Part shown: piece by piece, positions 24,811-33,095 of the stretch
Numbering within the stretch: position 1 is the first letter of the stretch
Layout: each line of letters begins with the position of its first letter
Assembly (NCBI RefSeq): GCF_017656495.1
Contig: NZ_JACDNS010000001.1
Coordinates: 1-64,000 of the forward strand
From: Thermococcus sp.
Lineage (GTDB): Archaea; Methanobacteriota_B; Thermococci; Thermococcales; Thermococcaceae
Length of the DNA stretch: 64,000 nucleotides
Reading direction: 5' to 3'
Made by a program: the position numbers and the translations under genes
The notes under the pieces: model-generated
Seen by the model: only the letters and a program-made list of their open reading frames with translations
Told to the model about the DNA's origin: nothing
Databases searched by the model: none

Positions 24811-25752
24811 ATGTTTTCTAAATTTTCTTCTTTTTATGAAAAGGCTAGAAATAAGGAGATTGTAGCTGGTTTGTCTCTTATCTCAGTTGCAGTTATATTA
24901 AACCTCATTTTTGGATACTTTGCAATGATATTTGCCTTTTACCTAAGCTTTTTCAAGTGGGACTATATCGGTCAAATGCAATTTGTAGGATTGAAAAATT
25001 TTGAAATTGTGATTAGGGATTTAATCAGAGGATTTCATGGCGCTCCTTACCTGCTCTCACCCTTTTACACTGGATTAAAGAACATTTTGATTTATACCGC
25101 CATAGTTGTCCCAATTCAAACTTTTTTGGCAATAGTGCTTGCTGCATTTGCAAATCAGAAAATTAGAGGACAGCAGTTCTTTAAAGTTTCTTACTTTTTA
25201 CCAGCAACAACAAGTTCAGTTATCGTTGCTTTGATTTTCATTTGGCTTTTCATGAAAAATGGATTCATTAATTATGCTCTCGCTCATATAATTCCAGGCT
25301 TTCAGCCGATAGATTGGATAAACGACAGAAATTATCTGCTTTTGGCAATTGCAATGGTTGCTATCTGGGGAACGAGTGGACACTTCATGGTGTCCTTTCT
25401 TGCTGCCATGCAAGCAATACCCAGAGAGATCTATGAGGCAGCAATGCTTGATGGCGCTGGTCCAATACGGAGGTTCTTTTTCATAACAATACCCATGCTT
25501 AGGCCCATGATTGTTTATGTTGTTGTTATGGGATTAATTGGAGCACTTCAGATGTTTGATTTAGCTTGGGTAATGGCTGGAGCCAATGGTGGACCAGGAG
25601 GGGCTGGATATACGGTTGCTTTGGACATATATAACGAAGCATTCACAAGAATACGACCCGGAGTTGCAGCGGCTAAAAGCTGGTTCCTCTTTGCGATAAT
25701 CTTCACGACAACCTATCTCTTCCAGAAGAAGTATGGGAGGGCTATGAGATGA
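24811..25752 (+). CDS. ABC sugar transporter permease (MalF-like)
   Basis: A 313-residue inner-membrane permease with about six helices. The EAA loop reads IPREIYEAAMLDGAGPIRRFFFITIPMLRP (split across 205-235), which docks on the ATPase. The start at 24811 follows TTGAGGTGACTTTT; the GTG at 24802 lies in that site. It overlaps the next permease by four bases (ATGA). Confidence 0.93.
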   Translation: MFSKFSSFYEKARNKEIVAGLSLISVAVILNLIFGYFAMIFAFYLSFFKWDYIGQMQFVGLKNFEIVIRDLIRGFHGAPYLLSPFYTGLKNILIYTAIVVPIQTFLAIVLAAFANQKIRGQQFFKVSYFLPATTSSVIVALIFIWLFMKNGFINYALAHIIPGFQPIDWINDRNYLLLAIAMVAIWGTSGHFMVSFLAAMQAIPREIYEAAMLDGAGPIRRFFFITIPMLRPMIVYVVVMGLIGALQMFDLAWVMAGANGGPGGAGYTVALDIYNEAFTRIRPGVAAAKSWFLFAIIFTTTYLFQKKYGRAMR

Positions 25753-26597
25753 CTCCCAAGGAGAGAGAAAAGCTCATTCGCAGGATTTGGATTGTGATAA
25801 CTTATGTAGTCTTGATAACCTTTGCACTTGTGTATTTGATGCCCTTTATAAGATCTCTCGTTGCTTCCTTTATGACATGGGCCCAAGCCTCTCGTTATCC
25901 TCCAGAATGGATTCCAAATCCCTTTACCCTTGAAAACTACCAGAAACTCTTTAGGTTGGAACTTTTCCCCAGATGGATCCGAAACACAGCACTGTATGCC
26001 GGGCTTATAGTTGCTGGAAATATACTTTTTGCAAGCATGGCTGGATATGCCTTTGCAAGGCTTAAGTTTCCTGGTAGAGATGCTATATTCTCAGCTTTGC
26101 TCTCATTACTGATGATTCCAATGTTTGTTACTTTAGTTCCCAACTACATCATAATTTACAAGCTTGGCCTGATTGACAATATCTTTGGTCTCTCTTTGTT
26201 AGGCTTGACCAATGTTTCAAGCATATTCTTGATGAGACAGTATTTCATGTCGCTATCAAATGAAATCTTTGAAGCAGCACGTTTGGATGGATGTGGACCA
26301 ATAAAAGCGTTCTTTTACATTGCATTGCCTCTTGCAAGACCAGCCTTGGGTGCAGTTGCAGTTTACCAATTCTTAGGCTCGTGGAATGCTTTTATTGGGC
26401 CGTTAATCTTTCTAAGATCTCCAGAAAACTTCACTCTGCCTGTTGGACTGAGTTTTGCCTTCCAGAGGTCTATGTGGACAGAATACACTCCCATAATTGC
26501 TGGATCTCTTGTGGCGTCTGCTCCCACAATAATCCTGTTCCTTGTGTTGAACAAGTACTTGATTAGAGGTATAGTCATCACAGGAGGGAAAGGCTGA
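25749..26597 (+). CDS. ABC sugar transporter permease (MalG-like)
   Basis: A 282-residue permease with about six helices and the EAA motif NEIFEAARLDGCGPIKAFFYI. It pairs with the upstream permease as the heterodimeric channel of a CUT1-type sugar importer. The start overlaps the upstream gene and its stop overlaps the ATPase start by one base (TGATG), so translation is coupled. Confidence 0.93.
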   Translation: MTPKEREKLIRRIWIVITYVVLITFALVYLMPFIRSLVASFMTWAQASRYPPEWIPNPFTLENYQKLFRLELFPRWIRNTALYAGLIVAGNILFASMAGYAFARLKFPGRDAIFSALLSLLMIPMFVTLVPNYIIIYKLGLIDNIFGLSLLGLTNVSSIFLMRQYFMSLSNEIFEAARLDGCGPIKAFFYIALPLARPALGAVAVYQFLGSWNAFIGPLIFLRSPENFTLPVGLSFAFQRSMWTEYTPIIAGSLVASAPTIILFLVLNKYLIRGIVITGGKG

Positions 26598-27670
26598 TGG
26601 CGAGAGTTTTGCTGAAAAATGTTACTAAAAAATTTGGCAATGTTATTGCTGTCAACAACCTCAACCTTGAAATTAAAGATGGAGAGTTCATGGTTCTTCT
26701 TGGACCAAGTGGCTGTGGAAAGTCAACAACCTTAAGAATGATTGCTGGATTAGAGACTCCAACAGAAGGGGAGATATGGATTGGCGACCAGCTTGTCAAT
26801 GACATTGACCCAACCAAGAGGAACGTTGCAATGGTTTTCCAGAGCTATGCCCTCTACCCCCACATGACTGTTTTTGGAAACATAGAGTTTCCACTTAGGA
26901 TGGCTGGTGTTCCTAAGCAAGAAAGGATTAAAAAAGTCAAGGAAGTGGCTGAATTTCTTGGAATTGCAGAGTTGTTGAATAGAAAACCGAGCGAGTTAAG
27001 TGGTGGTCAACAGCAAAGAGTTGCCTTGGCTAGGGCATTGGTTAGGGAACCACAAGTATTCCTATTAGATGAGCCACTCTCAAATTTAGATGCAAAAATC
27101 AGGACTCAAATGCGTTTTGAGCTTAAAAAGTTGTTGAGTTATGAGTTGGGGATTACAACTGTTTATGTAACCCATGACCAAGTTGAAGCAATGACTATGG
27201 CCGATAGGATAGCTGTCATGAACAAAGGTATTCTTCAGCAAGTTGGAACACCTGACGAGATCTTCTACAAGCCAAAAAATACCTTTGTTGCAACATTTGT
27301 CGGCAGTCCTCCAATGAACTTAATTGAGGGCAGTATTGTAGAGAAAGAAGGTAAAACATTGTTTGAAACTGAATACTTCTCCTTACAGCTTCCAAATAAT
27401 GTTCCAAAGGCTGAAAAGGCAATCTTAGGATTCAGGCCCCAGCATGTAGAAGTCAGCTTAGCTCCAAAAGAGGGTTATGTGAGAGGTAACCTCTTAGGAG
27501 TTGAGAAGCTTGGAGTTGAGAACTATGGGCACATAGGCTATGGACGTCTTGAGATTGTTGTTAGACTTCCAGAGGAGATAAGAGTCACGAGGGGAGAAAT
27601 CTACTGGAAACCTCAGGAGAATAGGATTTACATCTTTGATCCAAAGAGCAAAAGAACGATTTATGGATAG
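26597..27670 (+). CDS. ABC sugar transporter ATP-binding protein (MalK/MsmK-like)
   Basis: A 357-residue ATPase of the MalK type. Walker A GPSGCGKST is at 36-44, the signature LSGGQQQR at 134-141 and Walker B VFLLDEP at 154-160, with the H-loop in VTHDQVEAMTMADR. The C-terminal 120 residues form the OB-like regulatory domain (FVGSPPMNLIEG). It energises the importer encoded just upstream and may serve other sugar importers too. No separate promoter is visible. Confidence 0.95.
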   Translation: MARVLLKNVTKKFGNVIAVNNLNLEIKDGEFMVLLGPSGCGKSTTLRMIAGLETPTEGEIWIGDQLVNDIDPTKRNVAMVFQSYALYPHMTVFGNIEFPLRMAGVPKQERIKKVKEVAEFLGIAELLNRKPSELSGGQQQRVALARALVREPQVFLLDEPLSNLDAKIRTQMRFELKKLLSYELGITTVYVTHDQVEAMTMADRIAVMNKGILQQVGTPDEIFYKPKNTFVATFVGSPPMNLIEGSIVEKEGKTLFETEYFSLQLPNNVPKAEKAILGFRPQHVEVSLAPKEGYVRGNLLGVEKLGVENYGHIGYGRLEIVVRLPEEIRVTRGEIYWKPQENRIYIFDPKSKRTIYG

Positions 27671-27708
27671 CTGAAAAGCTTTAAAAGACCTTCTTCTAAT
27701 CTTTCATT

Positions 27709-28710
27709 ATGCTTTATGTGGAAATCCTTGGAAATTTACCCAGCTTAGCTAAAAGTGAAGTTAAAGCACTCCTTAAACTTGCAGATAGAAGATTTGAAAT
27801 TGCTGAAGAGGATTATCTACTTCTGGCAATTGAAGGTGATGAGAGAGCTTTTCCCTTCTTAGATAGACTTGGGATGGCTCATGAATATGGAATTTTGCTT
27901 TTTTCAGCAGAGAATGTTGAGGAACTCTATGCCAAAGCGGAAAGCATTGATTGGGGTGAATATATAGCTGGAACTTTCAAAGTTGACAGAGAGACTATGA
28001 GAAATTGTGTTCATGATGTTAAAGACCTAGAGAAGCAGCTTGGTGCGATAATCTATAGACAGGGTTTTAGAGTAAATTTATCTAATCCTAACACTCTTGT
28101 GAGAGTTTACTGTGGGAAAAAGTTGTGGGTTGGTGTTAGGATTAGATTTTTCAAAGCAAAAACCTTTGATGAGAGGAAAGCCGATAAAAGGCCTTTCTAT
28201 AAACCAATTGCTCTGCCTCCAAGAATTGCAAGAGCTATGGTAAATTTAGCAAGGGCAAGAAGAGAGATTCTTGATCCTTTTATGGGAACTGGTGGGATCC
28301 TAATAGAAGCTGGATTAATGGGGTTGAAGGTTTATGGTGTTGATTTGCGAAAGGAGATGGTTGAAGGAGCAAGGATAAATCTCGAGTATTTTGGTGTTAA
28401 AGATTATGTTCTAAAGCAAGGAGATGCAACCAAGCTTAGAGAAATCTTTCCAGATAAGACTTTTGAAGCAGTAGCAACTGACCCTCCCTATGGTTCCTCG
28501 GCAACTTTAGCTGGAAGAAAGAGGGAAGAGTTGTATGAAAAAGCATTAGCAAGCATTTATGAAATTCTTGATGGGTATCTGAGTATAGCTTTCCCCGCTG
28601 ATTTTAATGCCGAAAAAGTTGCCGAAAAAATAGGATTTGAAGTTTTAGAAAAACACTATCAGAGGGTTCACTCTTCGCTTGACAGGTACTTCTATGTAAT
28701 GAAAACATAA
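27709..28710 (+). CDS. tRNA (guanine-N2)-methyltransferase Trm-G10
   Basis: A 333-residue enzyme like Pyrococcus abyssi Trm-G10, which makes m2G and m2,2G at position 10 of tRNA. An N-terminal THUMP-containing region (1-150) binds tRNA. The Rossmann methyltransferase follows, with [15 protein letters not shown] as the SAM site and the catalytic TDPPYGSSA. No ribosome binding site precedes the ATG, and TTTAAAAG about 30 bases upstream fits a leaderless transcript independent of the importer. Confidence 0.92.
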   Translation: MLYVEILGNLPSLAKSEVKALLKLADRRFEIAEEDYLLLAIEGDERAFPFLDRLGMAHEYGILLFSAENVEELYAKAESIDWGEYIAGTFKVDRETMRNCVHDVKDLEKQLGAIIYRQGFRVNLSNPNTLVRVYCGKKLWVGVRIRFFKAKTFDERKADKRPFYKPIALPPRIARAMVNLARARREILDPFMGTGGILIEAGLMGLKVYGVDLRKEMVEGARINLEYFGVKDYVLKQGDATKLREIFPDKTFEAVATDPPYGSSATLAGRKREELYEKALASIYEILDGYLSIAFPADFNAEKVAEKIGFEVLEKHYQRVHSSLDRYFYVMKT

Positions 28711-28718
28711 AAAGAAAG

Positions 28719-29381
28719 TCAACGTTCAAAGGGGCTTTCCTTTAGCTTTTCGTTAACAAATCTGACAATGTGTTTTATGTCCTCTTCTATCGTATCTGGT
28801 TCTGGCTTCATGAGAATGTAAAATACATTTGTTTTTGGAGTTAGTGAAACATGTTTAACATTTTCTGGTTTTGAAAAGCCTTGTAGGAATTCCCTAAGTA
28901 GCTCAGCATCTCTTCTCTTTTCAAAAAGCGCCTCGTATTGTTTCCCATTAACTTCCAGCACATCTCTCTGTAGGAGCTCCTCTTCTTCAATTTTGGGTTT
29001 TATGCGGTAATAACGCTTCTGAATTAGATGGGCTTCTCTTTTTATCTGTGAATACGGTCTGACAACTATATAGAGCTTGTCGTGCCTGCTTATTAGCTTT
29101 GAAATGGGCATGTAGAATATGCTTTGTCTTGGAAGTAAGGTCAATGTATACTCAAACTTGTCGATGTTGCCTTCTTTAACCTTGTAATGGGCTCTAAATC
29201 CAATATACCCTCCAAGCCATACATACTCTTTGTCTTTTGGCTTTATTGCATCTTCAATAGTTCTTAGATAGTGTTGCATTAACATTAGGTTTAACTTTCG
29301 TCCTTTGAAAAATTGAATTGACGCTACTCCGGCTAAAACCATGAGTACCATTAAAAATTCTGGGGAAACCTTTATGTCCAT
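28719..29381 (-). CDS. Membrane-anchored protein of the GET3-like operon, unknown
   Basis: A 220-residue protein with one N-terminal hydrophobic helix (about 7-24, FLMVLMVLAGVASIQFF) and a cytosolic or external basic alpha/beta domain. The domain contains YVWLGGYIGFRAHYKV and KTNVFYILMKPEPDTIEED. I do not recognise a family. GGAGGTTTAAAT precedes the ATG two bases after the upstream stop. As the last of four co-directional genes with a GET3/ArsA-like ATPase and a MIP18-like protein, it may be the membrane receptor or target of that system. Confidence 0.78.
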   Translation of the reverse strand: MDIKVSPEFLMVLMVLAGVASIQFFKGRKLNLMLMQHYLRTIEDAIKPKDKEYVWLGGYIGFRAHYKVKEGNIDKFEYTLTLLPRQSIFYMPISKLISRHDKLYIVVRPYSQIKREAHLIQKRYYRIKPKIEEEELLQRDVLEVNGKQYEALFEKRRDAELLREFLQGFSKPENVKHVSLTPKTNVFYILMKPEPDTIEEDIKHIVRFVNEKLKESPFER

Positions 29382-29383
29382 AT

Positions 29384-29677
29384 TTAAACCTCCTCAATTG
29401 GGTAGTATCTTTGGAGAGTCATACTATCGATTATCTCAAATTCAGGGACTTTGTCCTCTAAAACTTTTACTATTTCCTTAACAATTTTTGCATGGAGTGT
29501 CCAAGTAACAGCCATTTCAAATGGACTTTGTGGTGTTCTTCGTGCTAGGTCGAGGTAAATTACTATCTTGTTGTCATCTTTGACTATTTTAGTAATTATC
29601 CCAAGCTTAACTATATTTTCCCCGCTTATTGGTTCCTCAACCCTCTCCAGAAGTTTGTATATTTTGTCAATCTCCAA
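29384..29677 (-). CDS. MIP18/DUF59-like protein (metal-sulfur cluster assembly family)
   Basis: A 97-residue protein resembling the MIP18/SufT/PaaD family, involved in Fe-S cluster maturation and transfer. The pattern EEPISGENIVKLGIITKI corresponds to the family's 'DPEI..NIVDLGLI', followed by beta strands (KIVIYLDLARRTPQSPF) and an amphipathic helix. The conserved reactive Cys of many members is absent. It starts at TTG 29677 (GGAGGAATAATAG upstream) and overlaps the ATPase gene by 11 bases. Confidence 0.75.
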   Translation of the reverse strand: MEIDKIYKLLERVEEPISGENIVKLGIITKIVKDDNKIVIYLDLARRTPQSPFEMAVTWTLHAKIVKEIVKVLEDKVPEFEIIDSMTLQRYYPIEEV

Positions 29678-30659
29678 CTATTATTCCTCCTATCTTTTCA
29701 AGCCATCCCAAGCCTCTTGGCTCTTCTTCAAGCATTGGAATCTTGACTATATCTATCCTTTTGAATTTGCTTTTTATGAGCTCTAGAACTTTCTTTTGGG
29801 CTTCAATCTTAACTTTAAGCTTTGGTGGAACCTCATCAAGCTCAAGTATCTTGTTAAGGACAATCAGTTTGAAAGGTATTTTGAACTTATTTAAGCTCTC
29901 GTAAGCTCTCTCTGTTTCATAGAGAGGTAACATTTCTGGATTCATCACTGCTACGACAGTAGTTTTCTCAGGATTAGTTATTATTTTGTGCACAAATTCA
30001 ATTTCATCTTTATACTTTTTGAGTTCCTTCATTACCGCATCTCTCTCTTCATCACTTGGTAACTTATACTCTTGTCCTTCAATAATAAACTTTCTTTCTC
30101 CTTGTATTTTTTCTATAGCCTTTCTCCTCTCGAGGATTTTTCTCCTTACCTCAATCAACTTGTCGGCCCATATCAAGGATATTTTTGGTAAAGCAAGGAC
30201 TCTCAAAGTTAGTCCAGTGGGAGGAGTATCAAAAACAATAACATCCCATTTTTCTCCTTCGATCAGGATCTCTCTGATTGCTTCAAGGGTTGCATACTCT
30301 TCAATGCCGGGAGAGAAACTCAAAATTTCAAAATACTTCTCAAGATTTATCACCGTAAGATACCGATACATGTGCTTTAGATTTTCCTTAAGATGCTTCA
30401 AATAGGCTTTAATAAGCTTTTCCATGTCAAGTTCCATTGCATAAAGATTTTCTATTATTTTCTTGGGTTTATCGTTTAATTTTACCATGAAAACATCTCC
30501 AAGATTATGGGCGGGATCTATAGAAACTATCAATGTTTTATAACCTTTCTTTGCGAGAGCTATTGAAGTGGCAGCAGCGCTTGTTGTTTTTCCAACACCT
30601 CCTTTCCCTATGAAAAATAGGACTCTAAAACCCTCTTCTGGAATTAAATACTCTCTCAT
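29667..30659 (-). CDS. GET3/ArsA-family ATPase
   Basis: A 330-residue ATPase with the deviant Walker A GKGGVGKTT (18-26), switch I SIDPAHNLGDVF (46-57) and switch II FDTPPTG. The arsenite-binding and zinc CxxC cysteines of ArsA and GET3 are missing; no cysteine is visible at all. The family targets tail-anchored proteins, drives arsenite efflux or helps metal cluster assembly. The MIP18-like and membrane partners make protein targeting or cluster delivery plausible. TGAGGTGATAAA precedes the ATG. Confidence 0.9.
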   Translation of the reverse strand: MREYLIPEEGFRVLFFIGKGGVGKTTSAAATSIALAKKGYKTLIVSIDPAHNLGDVFMVKLNDKPKKIIENLYAMELDMEKLIKAYLKHLKENLKHMYRYLTVINLEKYFEILSFSPGIEEYATLEAIREILIEGEKWDVIVFDTPPTGLTLRVLALPKISLIWADKLIEVRRKILERRKAIEKIQGERKFIIEGQEYKLPSDEERDAVMKELKKYKDEIEFVHKIITNPEKTTVVAVMNPEMLPLYETERAYESLNKFKIPFKLIVLNKILELDEVPPKLKVKIEAQKKVLELIKSKFKRIDIVKIPMLEEEPRGLGWLEKIGGIIVGD

Positions 30660-30668
30660 TTTATCACC

Positions 30669-30938
30669 TCACGTGATTTCAAAGAGCGCAGCTATTTCTC
30701 CAAAAATATCGTCCATATCTACAACCCTTTGTTGCATAATATATATCTCTCTGACCATATGAGGCATTAATCTCATAACGAGAGTTGTAGGGGGAGATGG
30801 AATACCAACGAATGCTCCCATAAGCAGTAATGCGAAAACATTTTCTAATTCTCTCTCTTCAAATTCGAGATATTCCGTAGAGTGTGTCTTAAATGCACCA
30901 AAAAATCCTTTAAAAAATGCTTTTAGATTTTCAAACAT
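30669..30938 (-). CDS. Small protein preceding GET3-like ATPase, unknown
   Basis: An 89-residue acidic protein starting MFENLKAFFKGFFGAF with an amphipathic aromatic helix that could bind membrane. A hydrophobic middle follows (VFALLLMGAFVGIPSPPTT), then an acidic helix VVDMDDIFGEIAALFEIT. CGGGGTGATTAG precedes the ATG. It lies nine bases before the ATPase and is probably a partner. I do not recognise a family. Confidence 0.75.
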   Translation of the reverse strand: MFENLKAFFKGFFGAFKTHSTEYLEFEERELENVFALLLMGAFVGIPSPPTTLVMRLMPHMVREIYIMQQRVVDMDDIFGEIAALFEIT

Positions 30939-30967
30939 CTAATCACCCCGTTTTCATTGTCAATGGG

Positions 30968-31075
30968 TTAAGAGATTTTTCTAAGATAATAAGGGTTAAC
31001 CCCCTTATTGAATTCCCATAAAACCCAGATGGACATGGAAATCCAGTAGAGAATCTTCCTTAAGAAGGTTTTCAT
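30968..31075 (-). CDS. Micro membrane protein downstream of cstA (35 aa)
   Basis: A 35-residue ORF with GAGGTGATTTA just before the ATG. The product starts MKTFLRKILYWISMSIWVLW, a basic start plus one hydrophobic aromatic helix, and ends with a basic tail (NPYYLRKIS). It begins 46 bases after the cstA stop in the same direction. In bacteria cstA is often followed by a short protein (YbdD/YjiX) required for transport. This one is shorter and not visibly homologous, so an analogous role is a guess. Confidence 0.6.
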   Translation of the reverse strand: MKTFLRKILYWISMSIWVLWEFNKGVNPYYLRKIS

Positions 31076-31121
31076 TAAATCACCTCAACAAAATTACAAA
31101 ATTTAAAAAGGGAAAAGAATT

Positions 31122-32840
31122 TCACGCTGGGGTCGTCTCGTATTCCTCGGCGGGTCTTTTCCATGCAAGGTAGAAGTCGTACGCCAAGAGTAAGTTTAAC
31201 AAGATGCCTATTGCTGTAATTGTCGCAATTGGAAGTGTTGGTTTTACCACAACTAAGAACCATATGAGTGCCAGTGTAACAGTAATCCAAAGGAATAGTG
31301 CTGGTATCACGACTGCATAGCTCCATGTTCCAGCTTTCTGTATCTTGTAAGCCCATAGAGCAGCTGTCATCATGGCTATTGATGCTAAAAGTTGGTTCAT
31401 ACCACTAAACGCGGGCCAAATGATTAACCAGCTACCCCCCCATGCTAAGTAGACACCAAGTCCAGCAATTATGATTGAAGCTACCCATCTATTGGTTATT
31501 GTTTTCCATATCCCTTGGCTTGTATCAACAACCATTCCAAAGACTTCTTGCCATGCAAATCTTCCAAGTCTTGTGGCAGTATCAAGTGATGTTAATGCAA
31601 AGGCTGAAACCCACAAGCTTGCAAAGACCACACCAAACTTGTAGTTGATTCCGAAAGCATCTTCTAACCCATGGGCATAACTTCTGGCAAATATCCCTAC
31701 TTTTAGTCCATGTTTCACAACTTCAATTGCATACTTTGCCCCCCAATTTGATGCTGTTATTGCAATTCCAGCATCTTTAAGAACAGTGAAGCCATAAACT
31801 GCTATTGATGTAATGACAATCGTTGATAAGAATCCCTCTGTAAACATTCCTCCATATCCCACCAATAGTCCATGAATTTCATTGTCCAATTGCTTTGAGG
31901 ATGTACCGGAACCTACAATGGAGTGGAATCCACTCAGAGCACCACATGCAATTACCAAAGGTACTGTTGGCCAGAATGGTGAGGGCTTTCCACCTACAAC
32001 ATTAGCTGACCATGTCGAGAATGCTGGTGCCGTGAATGTTCCGATACCCTTGAGGCCTACGATTATGAATGCTAGACCTCCTAGGAGGAGACCGAACCAC
32101 AGTATATATGCATTTAAGTAATCTCTTGGTTGGAGCAATATCCACACCGGTAGTGATGATGCAAATATAATATAGACTAATAAGAACAGCATCCAAGCAT
32201 GTTTGCTTGCAACTATTGGGAATTTAAATCCGAGAAATACTGATAGTGCAACTAATATTAACCCTATTACAGTTCCAAGGTAGAAGTTTATCTTCACCTT
32301 GTATAAAAGCCATCCAAGGATGACTGCTGAGACTAAAAATAATATTGATGCTGTTGCGGCTTCAGGAGTTCCACTAAATATGCCTGCAACTACTGAAACG
32401 AATGCTGCAACTACAAGCAAGAGAGCGAACCATATGTAAAGCTCAAATGCAATTCCAGTTCTTCTGCTCATTATTTTTCCAGCAATCCACTGAATGGACT
32501 TACCATCGTAACGGACAGATGACATCAATGCTAAATAGTCATGTACTGCGCCAATGAATACATTTCCAAACCATACCCAGATCAGTGATGGAAGCCACCC
32601 CCAAGCCATTGCCACTGCTGGACCTACTATTGGTCCGGCTCCAGCTATTGAAGCAAAGTGGTGTCCATATAACACCAGCGGGTGGGCGGGAACATAGTCG
32701 ATACCATCATACAAACGGTGTGCAGGTGTTGGTCTGTTTGGATCTGCTTTAACCACTTTATTTTGCAAAGCCTTACCATATGTAAAATACAAACCCACGT
32801 ATATTATGGCAGCTACTAACACTACAACTGCTGAATTCAT
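31122..32840 (-). CDS. cstA: Carbon starvation protein A (CstA) family transporter
   Basis: A 572-residue membrane protein with many helices that matches CstA. The start NKVVKADPNRPTPAHRL, then DYVPAHPLVLYGHHFASIAG and PIVGPAVAMAWGWLPSLIWV are typical. CstA members move peptides or pyruvate; the substrate in Thermococcales, which grow on peptides, is not proven. The start at 32840 follows CGGAGGTGTTAAA. An ACTTTTATATAG TATA region lies about 55 bases upstream. The 255-base gap before it holds only A+T-rich promoter sequence. Confidence 0.92.
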   Translation of the reverse strand: MNSAVVVLVAAIIYVGLYFTYGKALQNKVVKADPNRPTPAHRLYDGIDYVPAHPLVLYGHHFASIAGAGPIVGPAVAMAWGWLPSLIWVWFGNVFIGAVHDYLALMSSVRYDGKSIQWIAGKIMSRRTGIAFELYIWFALLLVVAAFVSVVAGIFSGTPEAATASILFLVSAVILGWLLYKVKINFYLGTVIGLILVALSVFLGFKFPIVASKHAWMLFLLVYIIFASSLPVWILLQPRDYLNAYILWFGLLLGGLAFIIVGLKGIGTFTAPAFSTWSANVVGGKPSPFWPTVPLVIACGALSGFHSIVGSGTSSKQLDNEIHGLLVGYGGMFTEGFLSTIVITSIAVYGFTVLKDAGIAITASNWGAKYAIEVVKHGLKVGIFARSYAHGLEDAFGINYKFGVVFASLWVSAFALTSLDTATRLGRFAWQEVFGMVVDTSQGIWKTITNRWVASIIIAGLGVYLAWGGSWLIIWPAFSGMNQLLASIAMMTAALWAYKIQKAGTWSYAVVIPALFLWITVTLALIWFLVVVKPTLPIATITAIGILLNLLLAYDFYLAWKRPAEEYETTPA

Positions 32841-33095
32841 TTTAACACCTCCGTATACAAAGCTTCTCACTTTTTACTTTTTGAGCATTGACTATATAAA
32901 AGTTTTCGAGAATTTTTTGAATAAATCGCAGAAAATTTGAAAGTATTTTATCATTTAAATGTTTAAACGATTAGAAAATTGTACCAAAAATTGAATAAAA
33001 AATGACAAATATCTGAAAATATTTTTCTTGGTGTTTTATCATCATAAAGTTATAATGTCATTTCTTTTGTAGTGTGCAAGCTTCTGCTTAACAAA

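Noticed and set aside
31075-31356. 93-codon minus-strand ORF overlapping the cstA 3' end
   Set aside because: It lies in a different frame of cstA on the same strand, has no site of its own and its sequence has no family-like pattern.
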